Shown here one piece after another: positions 15,999 through 26,314 of a stretch of DNA of 64,000 nt (the stretch's first letter is position 1; the number at the start of each line of letters is the position of its first letter). The translations under genes were made by a program, and so were the position numbers. This stretch comes from Cohnella lubricantis. Its GTDB lineage: Bacteria > Bacillota > Bacilli > Paenibacillales > Paenibacillaceae. The notes below the pieces were generated by a model. That model saw only the letters and a program-made list of their open reading frames with translations. It was not told the origin of the DNA and did not search any database. The stretch lies in NCBI RefSeq assembly GCF_014212015.1, contig NZ_JACJVN010000009.1, forward strand, positions 1 to 64,000. The letters run 5' to 3'.

Positions 15999-17999
15999 TT
16001 GAACGACTTATCTCAGTACATAGACATCTACCTGGAAGAATTGGATGAACAACTTAATGCCGTCGAGGAAGAGATGCTCCGGCTGGAGCAAGAAGGATCC
16101 ACGGAGTCGGGCATCCAACGTCTGTTCCGGGCAGCCCATACGCTGAAAGGATCTTCGGCGGCGATGGGATTCGCGAAGATGAACGAATTGACGCACGAGA
16201 TGGAGCACCTGCTGGACCTGGCCCGCAACGGACAGCTCTCCTTCGCGACGCCGATGACGGATCTGTTCTTTCGCTGCTTGGACGGAATGAAGAAGCTTCA
16301 AGCCGAGATCGTTCGAAGCGGTCAAGAGCAATTCGATATCGGGCCGTTAATTCTTCAACTGCGCGAGTACACGAAGCGGAACAGGCCTGTCGCCGAGGCG
16401 GATTCGTTCGATGCTGCGCCCCCGGAAGCTTGGCGGAATTTGCAATTGAACGCCGTGCACGGACGCCTGGCGGTCAAACTGCGGGTGAGCCTTGCCGACA
16501 CCTGCGAGATGAAGGCCGTGCGAGCGTATATGGTTGACGTTCAGGTTCGCGAGCTGGGATACGTGGCTTGGTCGAACTTGACCGATCCGGAACCGAACGG
16601 CGACGATCCAGGTTCCTTCGTTTGGCTGGCGGCGATTGCCGTGCAGGCGGACGAGCTCGAAGAACGAATCGCTGGCATGATGGACGTCGAGAATGCCGCC
16701 GTCGAGATGTGCGATTTGGCCAGCGTCGGCTTTGAAGCAGAAGCGCACGCGCGCGAACCGGGCGGGAACGGGGAAGAGCCGGCTGAATCCACAAGCGCGG
16801 CCGATCGATCGAGATCGCAGACGGTTCGGGTTCAAGTCGATCGTCTGGAGCACTTAATGAATCTGGTCGGGGAGCTTGTGATCGACCAGACCCGGATGCA
16901 GCAGCTGCAGAAGCTGTTCCGGCAACAGCTCGGATCCGACGATCATGTCGATGCGTTGTCGGCTCTGTCCGACCATCTGACGAGGACGGTCGGGGAGCTT
17001 CAGCAGAGTGTCATGAAGGTCCGCATGCTGCCGCTGGAGCACCTGTTCAACCGGTTCCCGAGAATGGTTCGGGACACGGCGAGAACGCTGCAGAAGGACG
17101 TGGAATTCGTCGTCGAAGGCAAGGACGCCGAGCTGGACCGGACGATCATCGAGGATTTGGGAGATCCGCTCACTCATCTGATCCGCAATGCGCTCGATCA
17201 CGGTCTTGAAGCCCCCGTGGACCGGATCCAAGCAGGCAAACCGGCGAAGGGGACGCTTCGGATCAGCGCCATTCACGAAGATAACCAAGTCGTCATTACG
17301 GTTGAAGACGACGGGGCCGGTATCCGAGCGGAACGAATCCGCCAATCGGCAGTCGCCAAAGGGATCATTGCGGCGGCGGATGCGGCCAAGTTGATGGATG
17401 CGGAGGCCGTTCATCTTATATTCCGGCCAGGCTTCTCGACGGCGTCAACGGTCAGCGAAATATCCGGCCGCGGCGTCGGGATGGACATTGTCCGTACCGA
17501 GATCGAGCGTCTGAATGGGACGATCGAGATCGACACCGTTCCAGGCCAAGGGACCCGGTTCGTCATCCGGCTGCCGCTGACGCTCGCGATTATAACCGGC
17601 CTTCTGGTCCAGGTGTCCGAGAAGGAATTCATTCTCCCCATGAGCAGCGTAGCGGAAATAATTCGGACCGAAGCTTCGGAGATCCGGACCGTCAACGGGA
17701 ACCCGGTCGTCAAGATTCGCGATCAGATCGTTCCCATCGTCTGGCTTCACGACGCGCTGCGGCTGCCGAGAGGCGAGGCGAGACGCAAACAGATCCCGCT
17801 TGTCATCGTTGGCCGCATGGAGAAGAGGCTGGCCTTGGCCGTTGACGACCTGCTGGGCAATCAAGAAGTCGTCATCAAGTCACTCGGCACGTTCATCGGC
17901 CAAGCGGACGGTGTATCCGGAGCGACCATACTCGGGAACGGCAAAGTCGCGATGATATTGGACACGACCAGCATCTTGAAGTGGGTCGAGGCCTTGTAG
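15999..17999 (+). CDS. cheA: Chemotaxis histidine kinase CheA
   Basis: Autophosphorylating kinase of the chemosensory array, 666 residues, TTG start with AGGGGAGGGG upstream. Domain order: P1 Hpt with phospho-acceptor His47 ([14 protein letters not shown]), a P2-like region (about 155-240), P3 dimerisation helices (about 265-345), P4 ATPase with N-box [15 protein letters not shown]1 DDGAGI and G2 GRGVGMDIV, and P5 CheW-like regulatory domain (about 530-666). All catalytic motifs are intact. No cheY, cheB or cheR gene lies nearby, so response regulators must come from elsewhere. Confidence 0.95.
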   Translation: MNDLSQYIDIYLEELDEQLNAVEEEMLRLEQEGSTESGIQRLFRAAHTLKGSSAAMGFAKMNELTHEMEHLLDLARNGQLSFATPMTDLFFRCLDGMKKLQAEIVRSGQEQFDIGPLILQLREYTKRNRPVAEADSFDAAPPEAWRNLQLNAVHGRLAVKLRVSLADTCEMKAVRAYMVDVQVRELGYVAWSNLTDPEPNGDDPGSFVWLAAIAVQADELEERIAGMMDVENAAVEMCDLASVGFEAEAHAREPGGNGEEPAESTSAADRSRSQTVRVQVDRLEHLMNLVGELVIDQTRMQQLQKLFRQQLGSDDHVDALSALSDHLTRTVGELQQSVMKVRMLPLEHLFNRFPRMVRDTARTLQKDVEFVVEGKDAELDRTIIEDLGDPLTHLIRNALDHGLEAPVDRIQAGKPAKGTLRISAIHEDNQVVITVEDDGAGIRAERIRQSAVAKGIIAAADAAKLMDAEAVHLIFRPGFSTASTVSEISGRGVGMDIVRTEIERLNGTIEIDTVPGQGTRFVIRLPLTLAIITGLLVQVSEKEFILPMSSVAEIIRTEASEIRTVNGNPVVKIRDQIVPIVWLHDALRLPRGEARRKQIPLVIVGRMEKRLALAVDDLLGNQEVVIKSLGTFIGQADGVSGATILGNGKVAMILDTTSILKWVEAL

Positions 18000-18048
18000 A
18001 AGAAAGGGCGATTCGCCTAATTCCAATAACTTTCAGAGGAGCTTCCAA

Positions 18049-19638
18049 ATGAAATGGTTCACGAATCTTAGAACGAGCGTCAAACTCATCTCTTCCTTCC
18101 TGACGCTCTCCGTATTGCTCGCTGCCATCGGCATTTATGGAATCGTCAATTTGAACAAAATGAACAACAGCTTGGACTTTATGTACGATGGCAATCTCTT
18201 GTCGGTAACGAACCTGCTCGAGGCGAAGTCGAGCGTCAACGAGATTCGCAAGGTCGTTCGAGATCTCTACATCGACAAGACCGCCGAGCAAATAGCGGAG
18301 AGGCAGCAGCAATTGGACGGTTACATCCAGACGGTAGAACAAAGGATGGGCGAATTCGGCGAGACATGGCAGAGCGAAGAATCCTTGAAAATATACGCCA
18401 AGTACTCCGACAGCTGGGCGTCTTATTTGGACGATATTCATAAAGGCTCCGAGCTGGCGGATCAGTTCAAGGATGACGAATTGCTGATCCTGATCCAAGG
18501 GGACATGGACGAGAAGTCGACGGAGCTCCGCCAAGTGCTGGACGATCTGATCGAAGTGAATAACGCCGACGCCGAGCAAGCCAAAGTCGACGGCAACCAG
18601 CTGTACCAGACGTCCCGGAACATCACGATCGCGGTCATCGCGGTCTCCGTCTTGTTGTGCATCGTGCTCGGCATCTTCGTGTCGCGGGTCATCTCCAAGC
18701 CGTTAAACGATGTCGTCCGGCTCGTAAGGAAGGTAGCGGGCGGAGATTTGACGGAGACGACCGATTACCGTTCCAAGGACGAAGTCGGCGCGGTGGCGAT
18801 GGCGACGAACGATATGGTGGGCAACCTGCGTTCCATCGTGGGCAACATTACCGAATCCTCGCTTGGCGTAGCCGCCGCGGCCGAGCAGATCTCGGCCAGC
18901 ACCGAGGAGATCGCGAACGGTTCCTCGGAACAAGCCCATTCGGCGCAGATGATCAACGAGCTGTTCTCCGAGCTGTCGACGGCCATTCATTCGGTTGCGA
19001 AAAATACGGAGCAGGCGGCGGAGATCTCGGATCGGACGATTGAGATCGCGGAGCAAGGCGGCCAGGTGATTCAGTCTTCGTTGGAAAGCATGAATACAGT
19101 TCGAACGCAAATGTCCCGGCTCGAAGAGGATTCCGCGAAGATCGGCGACATTATCGAAGTCATTGAAGACATCTCTGATCAGACGAATCTCTTGGCATTG
19201 AACGCCGCTATTGAAGCCGCCCGCGCGGGCGAGCAAGGAAGAGGCTTCGCCGTCGTGGCCGACGAAGTCCGCAAGCTGGCCGAGCGGAGCGGGGAAGCGA
19301 CGAAGCAGATCGCCGTTATCATTAAGGGCATGCAGGAGAATACGCGCCATAGCGTACAAGCCTTCGAGGAGAGCTCCAGCCTGTCGAAGGAGACGGGGGC
19401 GTCATTCCGCTCGATCGCCGAGATGGTCAATCGCGCGGGAGAGAAGGTGTCCGAGATCGCCGCCGCGAGCGAAGAGCAGGCCGCTCAATCCTCCAGCGTA
19501 CTTACGGCCGTGGAGAATATCTCCTCCGCCGCTCAAGAATCGGCCGCCAGCAGCGAAGAGACGGCGGCAACCGCCCAATCGCTCTCGCAGCTTGCGGAAA
19601 GCCTGCAGCATTCCGTCAAGGCCTTCAAGCTGTCTTAA
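18049..19638 (+). CDS. Methyl-accepting chemotaxis protein
   Basis: Membrane chemoreceptor of 529 residues. TM1 is at about 10-32. A periplasm-facing, mainly helical sensor region of about 150 residues (four-helix-bundle type) follows. TM2 is at about 189-211 ([20 protein letters not shown]), then a HAMP domain ([23 protein letters not shown]) and the cytoplasmic signalling domain with the hairpin tip [20 protein letters not shown] and [28 protein letters not shown] precedes the ATG. Probably co-transcribed with cheW-cheA and supplying that kinase with its ligand input; the ligand is not predictable. Confidence 0.95.
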   Translation: MKWFTNLRTSVKLISSFLTLSVLLAAIGIYGIVNLNKMNNSLDFMYDGNLLSVTNLLEAKSSVNEIRKVVRDLYIDKTAEQIAERQQQLDGYIQTVEQRMGEFGETWQSEESLKIYAKYSDSWASYLDDIHKGSELADQFKDDELLILIQGDMDEKSTELRQVLDDLIEVNNADAEQAKVDGNQLYQTSRNITIAVIAVSVLLCIVLGIFVSRVISKPLNDVVRLVRKVAGGDLTETTDYRSKDEVGAVAMATNDMVGNLRSIVGNITESSLGVAAAAEQISASTEEIANGSSEQAHSAQMINELFSELSTAIHSVAKNTEQAAEISDRTIEIAEQGGQVIQSSLESMNTVRTQMSRLEEDSAKIGDIIEVIEDISDQTNLLALNAAIEAARAGEQGRGFAVVADEVRKLAERSGEATKQIAVIIKGMQENTRHSVQAFEESSSLSKETGASFRSIAEMVNRAGEKVSEIAAASEEQAAQSSSVLTAVENISSAAQESAASSEETAATAQSLSQLAESLQHSVKAFKLS

Positions 19639-19804
19639 CACACGGCTAAGCGAGGAAACGCGAATAATATAGCACCTTTTGGCAGAACTTCGATTCTTGC
19701 CGCGCTGGCTATCGCCGCCGGCTGCTCTGATTCTAATGCCGGGACGGATCGGCAAGCGGCGCCGGCTCCGGCGAGGACGGAAGCTTACATTCCCAAACAA
19801 GCTT

Positions 19805-19830
19805 ACACGCCTTCTACGGCGTGTTTTTTT
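19805..19830 (+). terminator. Terminator after the chemotaxis genes
   Basis: ACACGCC, loop TTCTAC, GGCGTGT, then a run of T. The 166 bases between the receptor stop and this hairpin contain an in-frame lipoprotein-like stretch (SILAALAIAAGC) without any usable start codon, so no gene is called there. Confidence 0.8.
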
Positions 19831-19908
19831 GTTTCCTCCGATTAGACAAGCCGCCGTCCGAACGAGCATACAATGGTTGAAGTGCTGAGATAAGGCTGGT
19901 GGAGAGGA

Positions 19909-21081
19909 TTGAAGCAGAAGCAACTCGCGTTGCGCAATTTGAGAATCGAGATCCTATCGACGATGCTGGGCGGCTTGGGAACGGGGATGATCGTGCCGTT
20001 CCTGGCCGTCATGGCGTTGAAGTACGGAGGCGATGCGCTCGATACGGCTGTTATTGCGGCAGCGCCGGCGGCGGCGAATTTGTTGGCCCTGCTGTGGGGC
20101 AGAATGACGCAGAATTATGACCGGGTCCGGCTGATGTCTCTCTTATACGGTTCAGCTCGTATCTTTATCTTGTTCATGGCGTTCACGACGCAATCATCCA
20201 TTCTGGTGCTGCTCACGGTCATGTTCTACGTCATGCTGAGCATTGCGATGCCTTCCTATGTCGGCTTGATGCGCACGATCTATCCGGAAGCCAAACGGGC
20301 GAGTTATATGGCCTATGTCCGTATATCCGGCGGAATTGCCGTGATGGCAGGGACGTATACGGGCGGCCATTGGCTGGACGGCCGCTTCCGTCTCGCCGTT
20401 CTTATCTCGTGCGGGTTAGGCATAGCCGGAATGGCTGTGTTCAGCCGGATTCGCGAGCCTATTGCCGGACGCGAAGAGGACGAGCAGGGCGGTTCGAGCC
20501 TGAAGGATTCCGTAGCCGCGATCAAGCTCGACGGCGCGTTCCAATTGCTATTGCTTGGTGTCTTCATCTATGAATTCGTACAACTGCTTCCAGCCTCGAT
20601 CTATCCCATATTCCAGTTGAATCACCTGGGTCTCTCGTTCGGACAGATCGGCCTGCTAAGCATCGTGATGACGGCGGCGGCGTTGCTGTTCAATCCAATC
20701 TGGGGAGACATCATCGACAAGCGCTCAAGCTCCTCGGTTCTGTTCATTTGTGCGATGCTGGGCGCGTTCTATCCGCTCGTCTATTGGCTCGTTCCCCATC
20801 CGTTCGCGATTATCTGCGCATCATTCGCGGCAGGCGTTGCAGGAGCGGGAATGGATCTGGCCTGGATCGGCTTCATCTCACGCACGGCAGGCCGGCACAT
20901 TACATCGTACAGCGGAGTGTACTTGACCCTGGTCGGAGTCCGCGGCATTCTCGCGCCGCTATTAGGCGCAATCGCGGCGAGGCGATTCGGCATGGATTCG
21001 GTCATAGCGCTGTCCTTTTCCTTTACGCTGTTGTCGCTAATTCCCTTCTTTCTATTGATTAAGAGGGAGCGGTATATCTAA
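19909..21081 (+). CDS. MFS transporter
   Basis: Major facilitator superfamily protein of 390 residues with about 12 predicted hydrophobic segments. TTG start with GGTGGAGAGGA upstream. The loop between helices 2 and 3 reads WGRMTQNYDRVRL, matching the conserved G-x3-D-R motif loosely, and the second half has GDIIDKRSSSSV in the equivalent place. This suggests a drug or metabolite exporter of the DHA type; the substrate cannot be read. It is flanked by its own terminator upstream and a GH43 gene 130 bases downstream. Confidence 0.85.
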   Translation: MKQKQLALRNLRIEILSTMLGGLGTGMIVPFLAVMALKYGGDALDTAVIAAAPAAANLLALLWGRMTQNYDRVRLMSLLYGSARIFILFMAFTTQSSILVLLTVMFYVMLSIAMPSYVGLMRTIYPEAKRASYMAYVRISGGIAVMAGTYTGGHWLDGRFRLAVLISCGLGIAGMAVFSRIREPIAGREEDEQGGSSLKDSVAAIKLDGAFQLLLLGVFIYEFVQLLPASIYPIFQLNHLGLSFGQIGLLSIVMTAAALLFNPIWGDIIDKRSSSSVLFICAMLGAFYPLVYWLVPHPFAIICASFAAGVAGAGMDLAWIGFISRTAGRHITSYSGVYLTLVGVRGILAPLLGAIAARRFGMDSVIALSFSFTLLSLIPFFLLIKRERYI

Positions 21082-21211
21082 GGAGTCGGCATCGCCAAGT
21101 GCGGTATGCGGAAATGGGTGCTTTACCATAGGCGCGAAATCCAACTATAATGGCAATAGTCTGACCATAATCCGACGGTTAGCGACAGCGCCGTCCTAAG
21201 GGAGAGATTCG

Positions 21212-22165
21212 ATGCCGAACGACCGTACCTTTCGCAATCCGATCGTCGAGAACGCAGCCGATCCTTGGGTGTTCAAGCACTCCGACGGCAGCTACTACTT
21301 CATGTGCACGAGAGGGACCTGCTTGGAGCTTACGCAATCGGACACTTTGACCGGAATCGCGAAGGGGCGCAAGCAAGCGATCTGGACGCCGGAGCCAGGC
21401 GGCCGATACAGCCACAACCTGTGGGCGCCGGAAATTCATTATGTCGACAACAAGTGGTATATCTACTACACGGCCAACGACGGCGGAGGCGACGAATCGC
21501 GCCGGATCTGCGTGCTGGAGAACGAAGCCGCGGATCCGCTCGAGGGAGAGTGGACGTGGAAGGGCGCGCTTGAGACACCGGTTGCCGGTCTGGACGGCAC
21601 GGTAATGGAGGTGCGCGGACAATTGTACTTCTTGTATGCCGGATACGGACGATTCCCGGATTACGGGTCCGCGATCTACATCATGCGCATGCCGAATCCA
21701 TGGACGGTGACGGGCGACCACGTCATGCTGACGGCCCCGACCTTAACGTGGGAGAAGCAAGGCGGCATGGCTATCAATGAAGGGCCGGTCATTCTGAAGA
21801 GGAACGGACGCATCTACCTCGTCTATTCGGCCAGCACGACATGGTCCGAGGATTATTGTCTGGGCATGCTGACAATGGAGGAGCAGGCAGACCCGATGTT
21901 GGCAGCATCATGGGCCAAATCGATGGAGCCTGTCTTCCGCAAGAGTGTGGAGAATGGCGTCTATGCCACTGGACACAACAGCTTCACGCAATCCCCGGAC
22001 GGCGAAGAGGATTGGATCGTTTATCATGCGCTTCCGGCACCCGACGCGCCTTTGAGCCTGCGGGCAACGCGCATTCAGTCCTTCGGCTGGCATTCGGACG
22101 GAACGCCGGATTTCGGATCTCCATTCGGCGACGAGCAGGCTTTGGCAATTCCTTCGGGCGAATGA
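21212..22165 (+). CDS. Glycoside hydrolase family 43 protein
   Basis: Five-bladed beta-propeller glycosidase, probably acting on arabinan- or xylan-derived sugars. 317 residues, no signal peptide, so intracellular. The three expected acidic residues are visible: the catalytic base in NAADPWVF (Asp17), the pKa-modulating Asp in GLDGTVM (about 129) and the general acid in NEGPVI (about Glu190). GGGAGAG lies before the ATG. A strong terminator follows, separating it from the sugar-uptake operon. Confidence 0.9.
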   Translation: MPNDRTFRNPIVENAADPWVFKHSDGSYYFMCTRGTCLELTQSDTLTGIAKGRKQAIWTPEPGGRYSHNLWAPEIHYVDNKWYIYYTANDGGGDESRRICVLENEAADPLEGEWTWKGALETPVAGLDGTVMEVRGQLYFLYAGYGRFPDYGSAIYIMRMPNPWTVTGDHVMLTAPTLTWEKQGGMAINEGPVILKRNGRIYLVYSASTTWSEDYCLGMLTMEEQADPMLAASWAKSMEPVFRKSVENGVYATGHNSFTQSPDGEEDWIVYHALPAPDAPLSLRATRIQSFGWHSDGTPDFGSPFGDEQALAIPSGE

Positions 22166-22255
22166 CGGGCGGAGTTTCTTTTCAATAAACACGGGGCTTT
22201 TGTCTCTATTAGTACAACAAATGTGTAACAAAACGATATAATTATACTTCTAATC

Positions 22256-22310
22256 CAATAGGGCGGCATCGTATTTGAACTCAGATACGAAGGGCCGCCC
22301 TCTATTTTGT
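22256..22310 (+). terminator. Large hairpin terminator after GH43
   Basis: AATAGGGCGGC pairs with GCCGCCCTCTATT, with a second inner stem CGTAT/ATACG, followed by TTTTGTTCTTTTG. It lies in the 430-base gap before the ABC operon. Confidence 0.75.
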
Positions 22311-22413
22311 TCTTTTGTTTTAAGGGATTTTCATGTCTTCGGTAGGAGGCGGGAGCTCGATCCGTTGACTTCTTACGTTGCTGATGTCAAAAATTAATTA
22401 CATGAAATATGAA

Positions 22414-22450
22414 TGAAAGCGTTGACACATATCAATACCGGCCTTATACT
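22414..22450 (+). promoter_or_regulatory. Promoter with overlapping cre site for sugar ABC operon
   Basis: TGAAAGCGTTGACA (22414-22427) matches the CcpA cre consensus TGWAANCGNTNWCA at every position. Its last six bases are the -35 TTGACA, followed after exactly 17 bases by TATACT (22445-22450). CcpA bound here would block RNA polymerase, so glucose repression of the operon is expected. A GATACA/TGTATC dyad at 22460-22483, just past the start point, may be a second operator. The leader to the first gene is about 140 bases. Confidence 0.85.
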
Positions 22451-22595
22451 TTGGAATATGATACAGAAAAATTGTATTGTATCGAAAATGTTATTTTAGA
22501 ACAGAATTTCCAAGCGAAGGGGGAACGAAGGGGGCAGTTGCAGGCAACATTGAAGAAGAGTCATTTTATCATTCATTTATCGTGGGAGGATAAAC

Positions 22596-24347
22596 ATGGG
22601 CAAAAATAAAAAGAAGTTCTTAAGCCTGTTAATGGTATCAACACTGGCAATCTCCATGGTAACCGCTTGCAGCAATTCGAACAATGAGCCTGCGAGCTCC
22701 GCCTCCAGTTCCGCTTCTACGGACGGAACCGCTTCCCAAGCACCGGTTAATTCGACGGCATTCGAGGATATCAGCGCAGATATCCGCGGCAACACCGCGC
22801 CGACGCAGGAGCAAATTGATCTCGTGAACAATTCGCTCAACGATACTTATCTCGCCGACATGTTCGACACTAAACTCCCGACCGATTACTCGGCGTACCC
22901 ATACAAGAAGGACGTCACCTTGGACGTCTGGGTTCCGGCGACCTCCGACGTTCCGGACTGGAATAAGCATATCGTTCAACAGCAAGTTCAGAAGCTGACC
23001 GGAATTAAGGTTAACTTCATCTCGCCTCCGGTAGGACAGGAAGCAGATAACTTCACGCTGATGATCTCTTCCGGCAATCTGCCCGACATCATCATGGATC
23101 CGGGCCGGTATCCGGGAGGCGTCGCCGCAGGCGTCACCGACGGCGCTTACCAGGACCTGACGGACTTGATGGAGAAGTATGCGCCGAACTATTCCGCATG
23201 GCGGAATTCGGAAGAGATGAGAAGAAAGACGACGATCACCGACGACGGCAAGCTGCTGGGCTTCTACGGGCTCGCTCCGTATTCGGAGTGGATGTGGTTC
23301 GGCATGCTGATCAAGCAGGAAGCGCTTGATAAGACCGGCATGGAGATTCCGACGACCGTTGAAGAATGGCATCAGTTCCTGCTGAAGGCGAAGGAAGTCG
23401 GCTACAGCGAGCCATTGAACTACGGTTCGACATATGGCCAGATCTTCACTGGCATTATCAACGGCGCCTTCGGCGTATGGGATTGGACGTTCCAGGACGC
23501 GAATGGCAAGGTTCAATGGGGCCCTGCTCAGCCGCAAGCCAAGGATTACCTGGCAACGATGGCACAATGGAACAAGGAAGGCCTGCTCAATAAAGACTGG
23601 GCAACTGCCGACTTCAACCAGCGCATGGCAGAAGCAGTATCCGACAAGACCGCGGTTATGATGGACTCCCCGGATACGATGTGGAGTTATTGGAAGCAGC
23701 AGAACAATATCGACTTCGTTGGCGCGCTGAACCCGGTTCTGAACGAAGGGGACAAAGCGCAGACGACCTACAAGAACTGGATGGTAACCGGCATGAACGC
23801 CGCAGTTACTACTCAAGCCGATGATGTAGAAGCAGCTATGCGCTTCCTGGACTTCAGCTACACCAAGAAAGGCTGGGAGCTGTTGAACTACGGTCTCTAC
23901 GGCAACTATCACCTGGTAGACGAGAACGGCAAGCCGTACTTCCAAGCCGACAGCTACATCTATAAGGATCCGGACGGCGCTCCGGTGGCGTCGACGCTCC
24001 TGAAGTACCGGAACCACAACTGGCCGGATATCCGCGACGAGCATAACGCCAACCCGAATATCGTGGCGGAAGGAAGCTATTCCGGCGATATCCGGAAGTA
24101 CTGGACGGAGAATATGGATACGAGCGTGGCTATGCCTCCGATTACGTTCACGCAGGACGAAGCTTCAAGAGAGGCTGAGCTTGGCAGTCAGCTGTCGACG
24201 CTTCGAGGCGAATACTTCGCGAAGATCATTATGGGTCAATTGCCGGTAGACGCTTATGACAAGTTCCTCCAAGAAGCGAAGAACATGGGGCTGGATGAAT
24301 TCCTGAGCCTTCATCAGGCGGCATTGGATCGTTATAACCAAAGATAA
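22596..24347 (+). CDS. Sugar ABC transporter substrate-binding lipoprotein
   Basis: Extracellular binding protein of a CUT1-type importer, 583 residues. The signal peptide ends in the lipobox VTAC, with Cys25 as the lipid-anchored residue, followed by a Ser/Ala/Asn-rich linker. The mature part (VTLDVWVPATSD..., LTLMISSGNLPDIIM-like) matches large LplA/YtcQ-type binding proteins common in Paenibacillus. GTGGGAGGA precedes the ATG. It is first in an operon with two permeases and a GH2 enzyme. The ligand is probably an oligosaccharide. No ATPase gene is in the operon; a shared MsmX-type ATPase is expected from the family. Confidence 0.92.
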   Translation: MGKNKKKFLSLLMVSTLAISMVTACSNSNNEPASSASSSASTDGTASQAPVNSTAFEDISADIRGNTAPTQEQIDLVNNSLNDTYLADMFDTKLPTDYSAYPYKKDVTLDVWVPATSDVPDWNKHIVQQQVQKLTGIKVNFISPPVGQEADNFTLMISSGNLPDIIMDPGRYPGGVAAGVTDGAYQDLTDLMEKYAPNYSAWRNSEEMRRKTTITDDGKLLGFYGLAPYSEWMWFGMLIKQEALDKTGMEIPTTVEEWHQFLLKAKEVGYSEPLNYGSTYGQIFTGIINGAFGVWDWTFQDANGKVQWGPAQPQAKDYLATMAQWNKEGLLNKDWATADFNQRMAEAVSDKTAVMMDSPDTMWSYWKQQNNIDFVGALNPVLNEGDKAQTTYKNWMVTGMNAAVTTQADDVEAAMRFLDFSYTKKGWELLNYGLYGNYHLVDENGKPYFQADSYIYKDPDGAPVASTLLKYRNHNWPDIRDEHNANPNIVAEGSYSGDIRKYWTENMDTSVAMPPITFTQDEASREAELGSQLSTLRGEYFAKIIMGQLPVDAYDKFLQEAKNMGLDEFLSLHQAALDRYNQR

Positions 24348-24374
24348 GCTCCTTACAAGCATGATACATGGAGA

Positions 24375-24404
24375 GACGGGCATGATTGTAGCGTCATGCC
24401 CGTC
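24375..24404 (+). other. Intercistronic hairpin in the ABC operon
   Basis: GACGGGCATGA, loop ttgtagcg, TCATGCCCGTC: an 11-bp perfect stem with no T run, between the binding-protein and permease genes. It may stabilise the upstream message or partly terminate, which would raise the binding protein over the permeases. Confidence 0.7.
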
Positions 24405-24439
24405 GATCTCTATGTCCCATAGAATGAGGTGGTTGGAAC

Positions 24440-25363
24440 ATGGAGGCCCTGCGCAAGAGCGTCAGAATGAAGAAGGATATCAAGAAGAACTGGTTTGTCT
24501 ACCTGCTGGCCATCCCGGTGCTGGTCTGGTTTTTTGTCTTTTGTTACGGCCCTATGTGGGGCGTGCTCATCGCGTTCAAGGATTATAAGCCGCTGCTTGG
24601 ATTCTCGGAGAGCCATTGGGTGGGCATGAAGCACTTCATGGATTTCTTCCAAGGGCCTTACTTCTGGAGAACCGTGAAGAACACGCTGATGCTGAACTTC
24701 TGGAGCATCGCGTTCGGCTTCACCGCTCCGATCCTCTTGGCGCTGCTGCTCAATGAGATCAAGGACGGCAAGTTTAAGAAGACCGTGCAGACCATTACGT
24801 ATATGCCTCACTTTATCTCGCTGGTTGTCGTATGCGGCATGATTCATATTTTCACAGCGGATGAAGGGGTAGTTACGCAAGTATTGCAATTCATTACGGG
24901 CAAGGACTACACTTCGCTTCTTGGTTACTCCGACTTCTTCCGGCCGATCTATACGTTCTCCGGCATTTGGCAGAATGTCGGCTGGGAATGCATTATCTAT
25001 CTGGCTGCGATGAGTTCCATTGATTCTTCTCTCTATGAAGCGGCTGAGATGGACGGCATCGGAAGAATTCAGAAGATGTGGCACATTACGCTGCCTTCGA
25101 TCAGGCCGGTCATCATCATTCTGTTTATCTTCGCGGTCGGCGGCCTCATGGCTCACGGCTACGAGAAGATTATTCTGCTCTATAATCCTTTAACCTACGA
25201 CACATCGGATATCGTCGCATCTTACGTGTACCGAAGAGGCTTGAGAGAAGCGAGTCTGAGCTATTCCACGGCTGTCGGCTTGTTCAGCTCCGTCGTCAAC
25301 TTCGTCCTGCTATGGGTGACGAACCGGATAGCGAGACGCACCTCTGAAGTCAGTCTGTGGTAG
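24440..25363 (+). CDS. Sugar ABC transporter permease (LplB type)
   Basis: Inner-membrane permease of the CUT1 importer, 307 residues with about six membrane segments. The cytoplasmic EAA loop that contacts the ATPase is EAAEMDGIGRIQKMWHITLP. The long N-terminal extracytoplasmic loop and PMWGVLIAFKDYKP are typical of LplB-like proteins. A GAGGTGG site precedes the ATG. The second permease starts 20 bases after its stop. Confidence 0.93.
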   Translation: MEALRKSVRMKKDIKKNWFVYLLAIPVLVWFFVFCYGPMWGVLIAFKDYKPLLGFSESHWVGMKHFMDFFQGPYFWRTVKNTLMLNFWSIAFGFTAPILLALLLNEIKDGKFKKTVQTITYMPHFISLVVVCGMIHIFTADEGVVTQVLQFITGKDYTSLLGYSDFFRPIYTFSGIWQNVGWECIIYLAAMSSIDSSLYEAAEMDGIGRIQKMWHITLPSIRPVIIILFIFAVGGLMAHGYEKIILLYNPLTYDTSDIVASYVYRRGLREASLSYSTAVGLFSSVVNFVLLWVTNRIARRTSEVSLW

Positions 25364-25383
25364 GAAGGAGGAGCTCATAACCG

Positions 25384-26286
25384 ATGAGATTACGCACATC
25401 TATTCGCAACCGGGCGTTCGACGTCACGATCTATGCGATATTGACATTGCTGACGCTTATTTGCCTTTATCCAATCTTGCATATTCTGCTTGCTTCTCTC
25501 AGCGATCCGGTCCGATTGGTCGCTCATAACGGCATTCTGTATAAAACGCTGGGCTTCACCGTTAACGGCTACAAGCTCGTCTTCCGAGACAACAGCCTTC
25601 TGGTCGGGTACTGGAATACGATTGTCTATGTTGGATTAGGTACGTTAGTCAACATGATCATGACGATCTTGGGGGCATTCGTCCTCTCCCGCCGGGAGCT
25701 GTATTTCAAGAATCATATTATGGTCGTGATCACGATCACGATGTTCTTCGGAGGCGGCCTGATTCCTTGGTTCCTGCTCATGAAGGATATCGGCATGTAC
25801 AACAATCTGTGGGCAATGATTCTTCCGGTCGCGTTGAACACGTGGAATATGATCATTCTGAGAACCGGGTTCCAATCGATTCCTTACGAATTGGAAGAGG
25901 CTGCGACGATTGACGGCGCAAGTCACTTGCGGATATTGCTGAATGTCATTCTTCCTCTGTCCAAAGCGACGCTGGCCGTTATCTTCCTCTACTATCTGGT
26001 CGGCAACTGGAACTCTTGGTTCAACGCAATGGTTCTGCTGCAGGATCGGGACAAGTTCCCGCTGCAGCTGCTGCTGAAGGAGATTCTGGTGGCGAACGAC
26101 ACTTCTGCCAGTACGATGGGCAGCGCGGGCGGCGTCGTCATCGACAGCGCCGGCAGCGCGACCGCTTACCGGGAATTGGTGAAATATTGCACCATTGTCG
26201 TGTCGACGCTGCCGATCTTGTTGGTCTATCCCTTCCTGCAGAAGTATTTCGTCAAAGGCGTATATGTAGGTTCGATTAAAGGCTAA
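25384..26286 (+). CDS. Sugar ABC transporter permease (LplC/YtcP type)
   Basis: Second permease of the importer, 300 residues, about six membrane segments. The EAA loop is ELEEAATIDGASHLRILLNV followed by ILPLSKA. The C-terminus ending KYFVKGVYVGSIKG is characteristic of the YtcP/LplC group. GGAAGGAGG lies before the ATG. It pairs with the preceding permease to form the transmembrane channel. The GH2 gene begins about 30 bases after. Confidence 0.94.
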   Translation: MRLRTSIRNRAFDVTIYAILTLLTLICLYPILHILLASLSDPVRLVAHNGILYKTLGFTVNGYKLVFRDNSLLVGYWNTIVYVGLGTLVNMIMTILGAFVLSRRELYFKNHIMVVITITMFFGGGLIPWFLLMKDIGMYNNLWAMILPVALNTWNMIILRTGFQSIPYELEEAATIDGASHLRILLNVILPLSKATLAVIFLYYLVGNWNSWFNAMVLLQDRDKFPLQLLLKEILVANDTSASTMGSAGGVVIDSAGSATAYRELVKYCTIVVSTLPILLVYPFLQKYFVKGVYVGSIKG

Positions 26287-26314
26287 TTGGCGTGACGGCG
26301 AGGAGCGAATAAAG

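Noticed and set aside
22409-22609. 66-codon ORF before the sugar-binding lipoprotein gene
   Set aside because: It starts inside the cre/-35 region, upstream of the likely transcription start, and overlaps the next gene's ribosome site.
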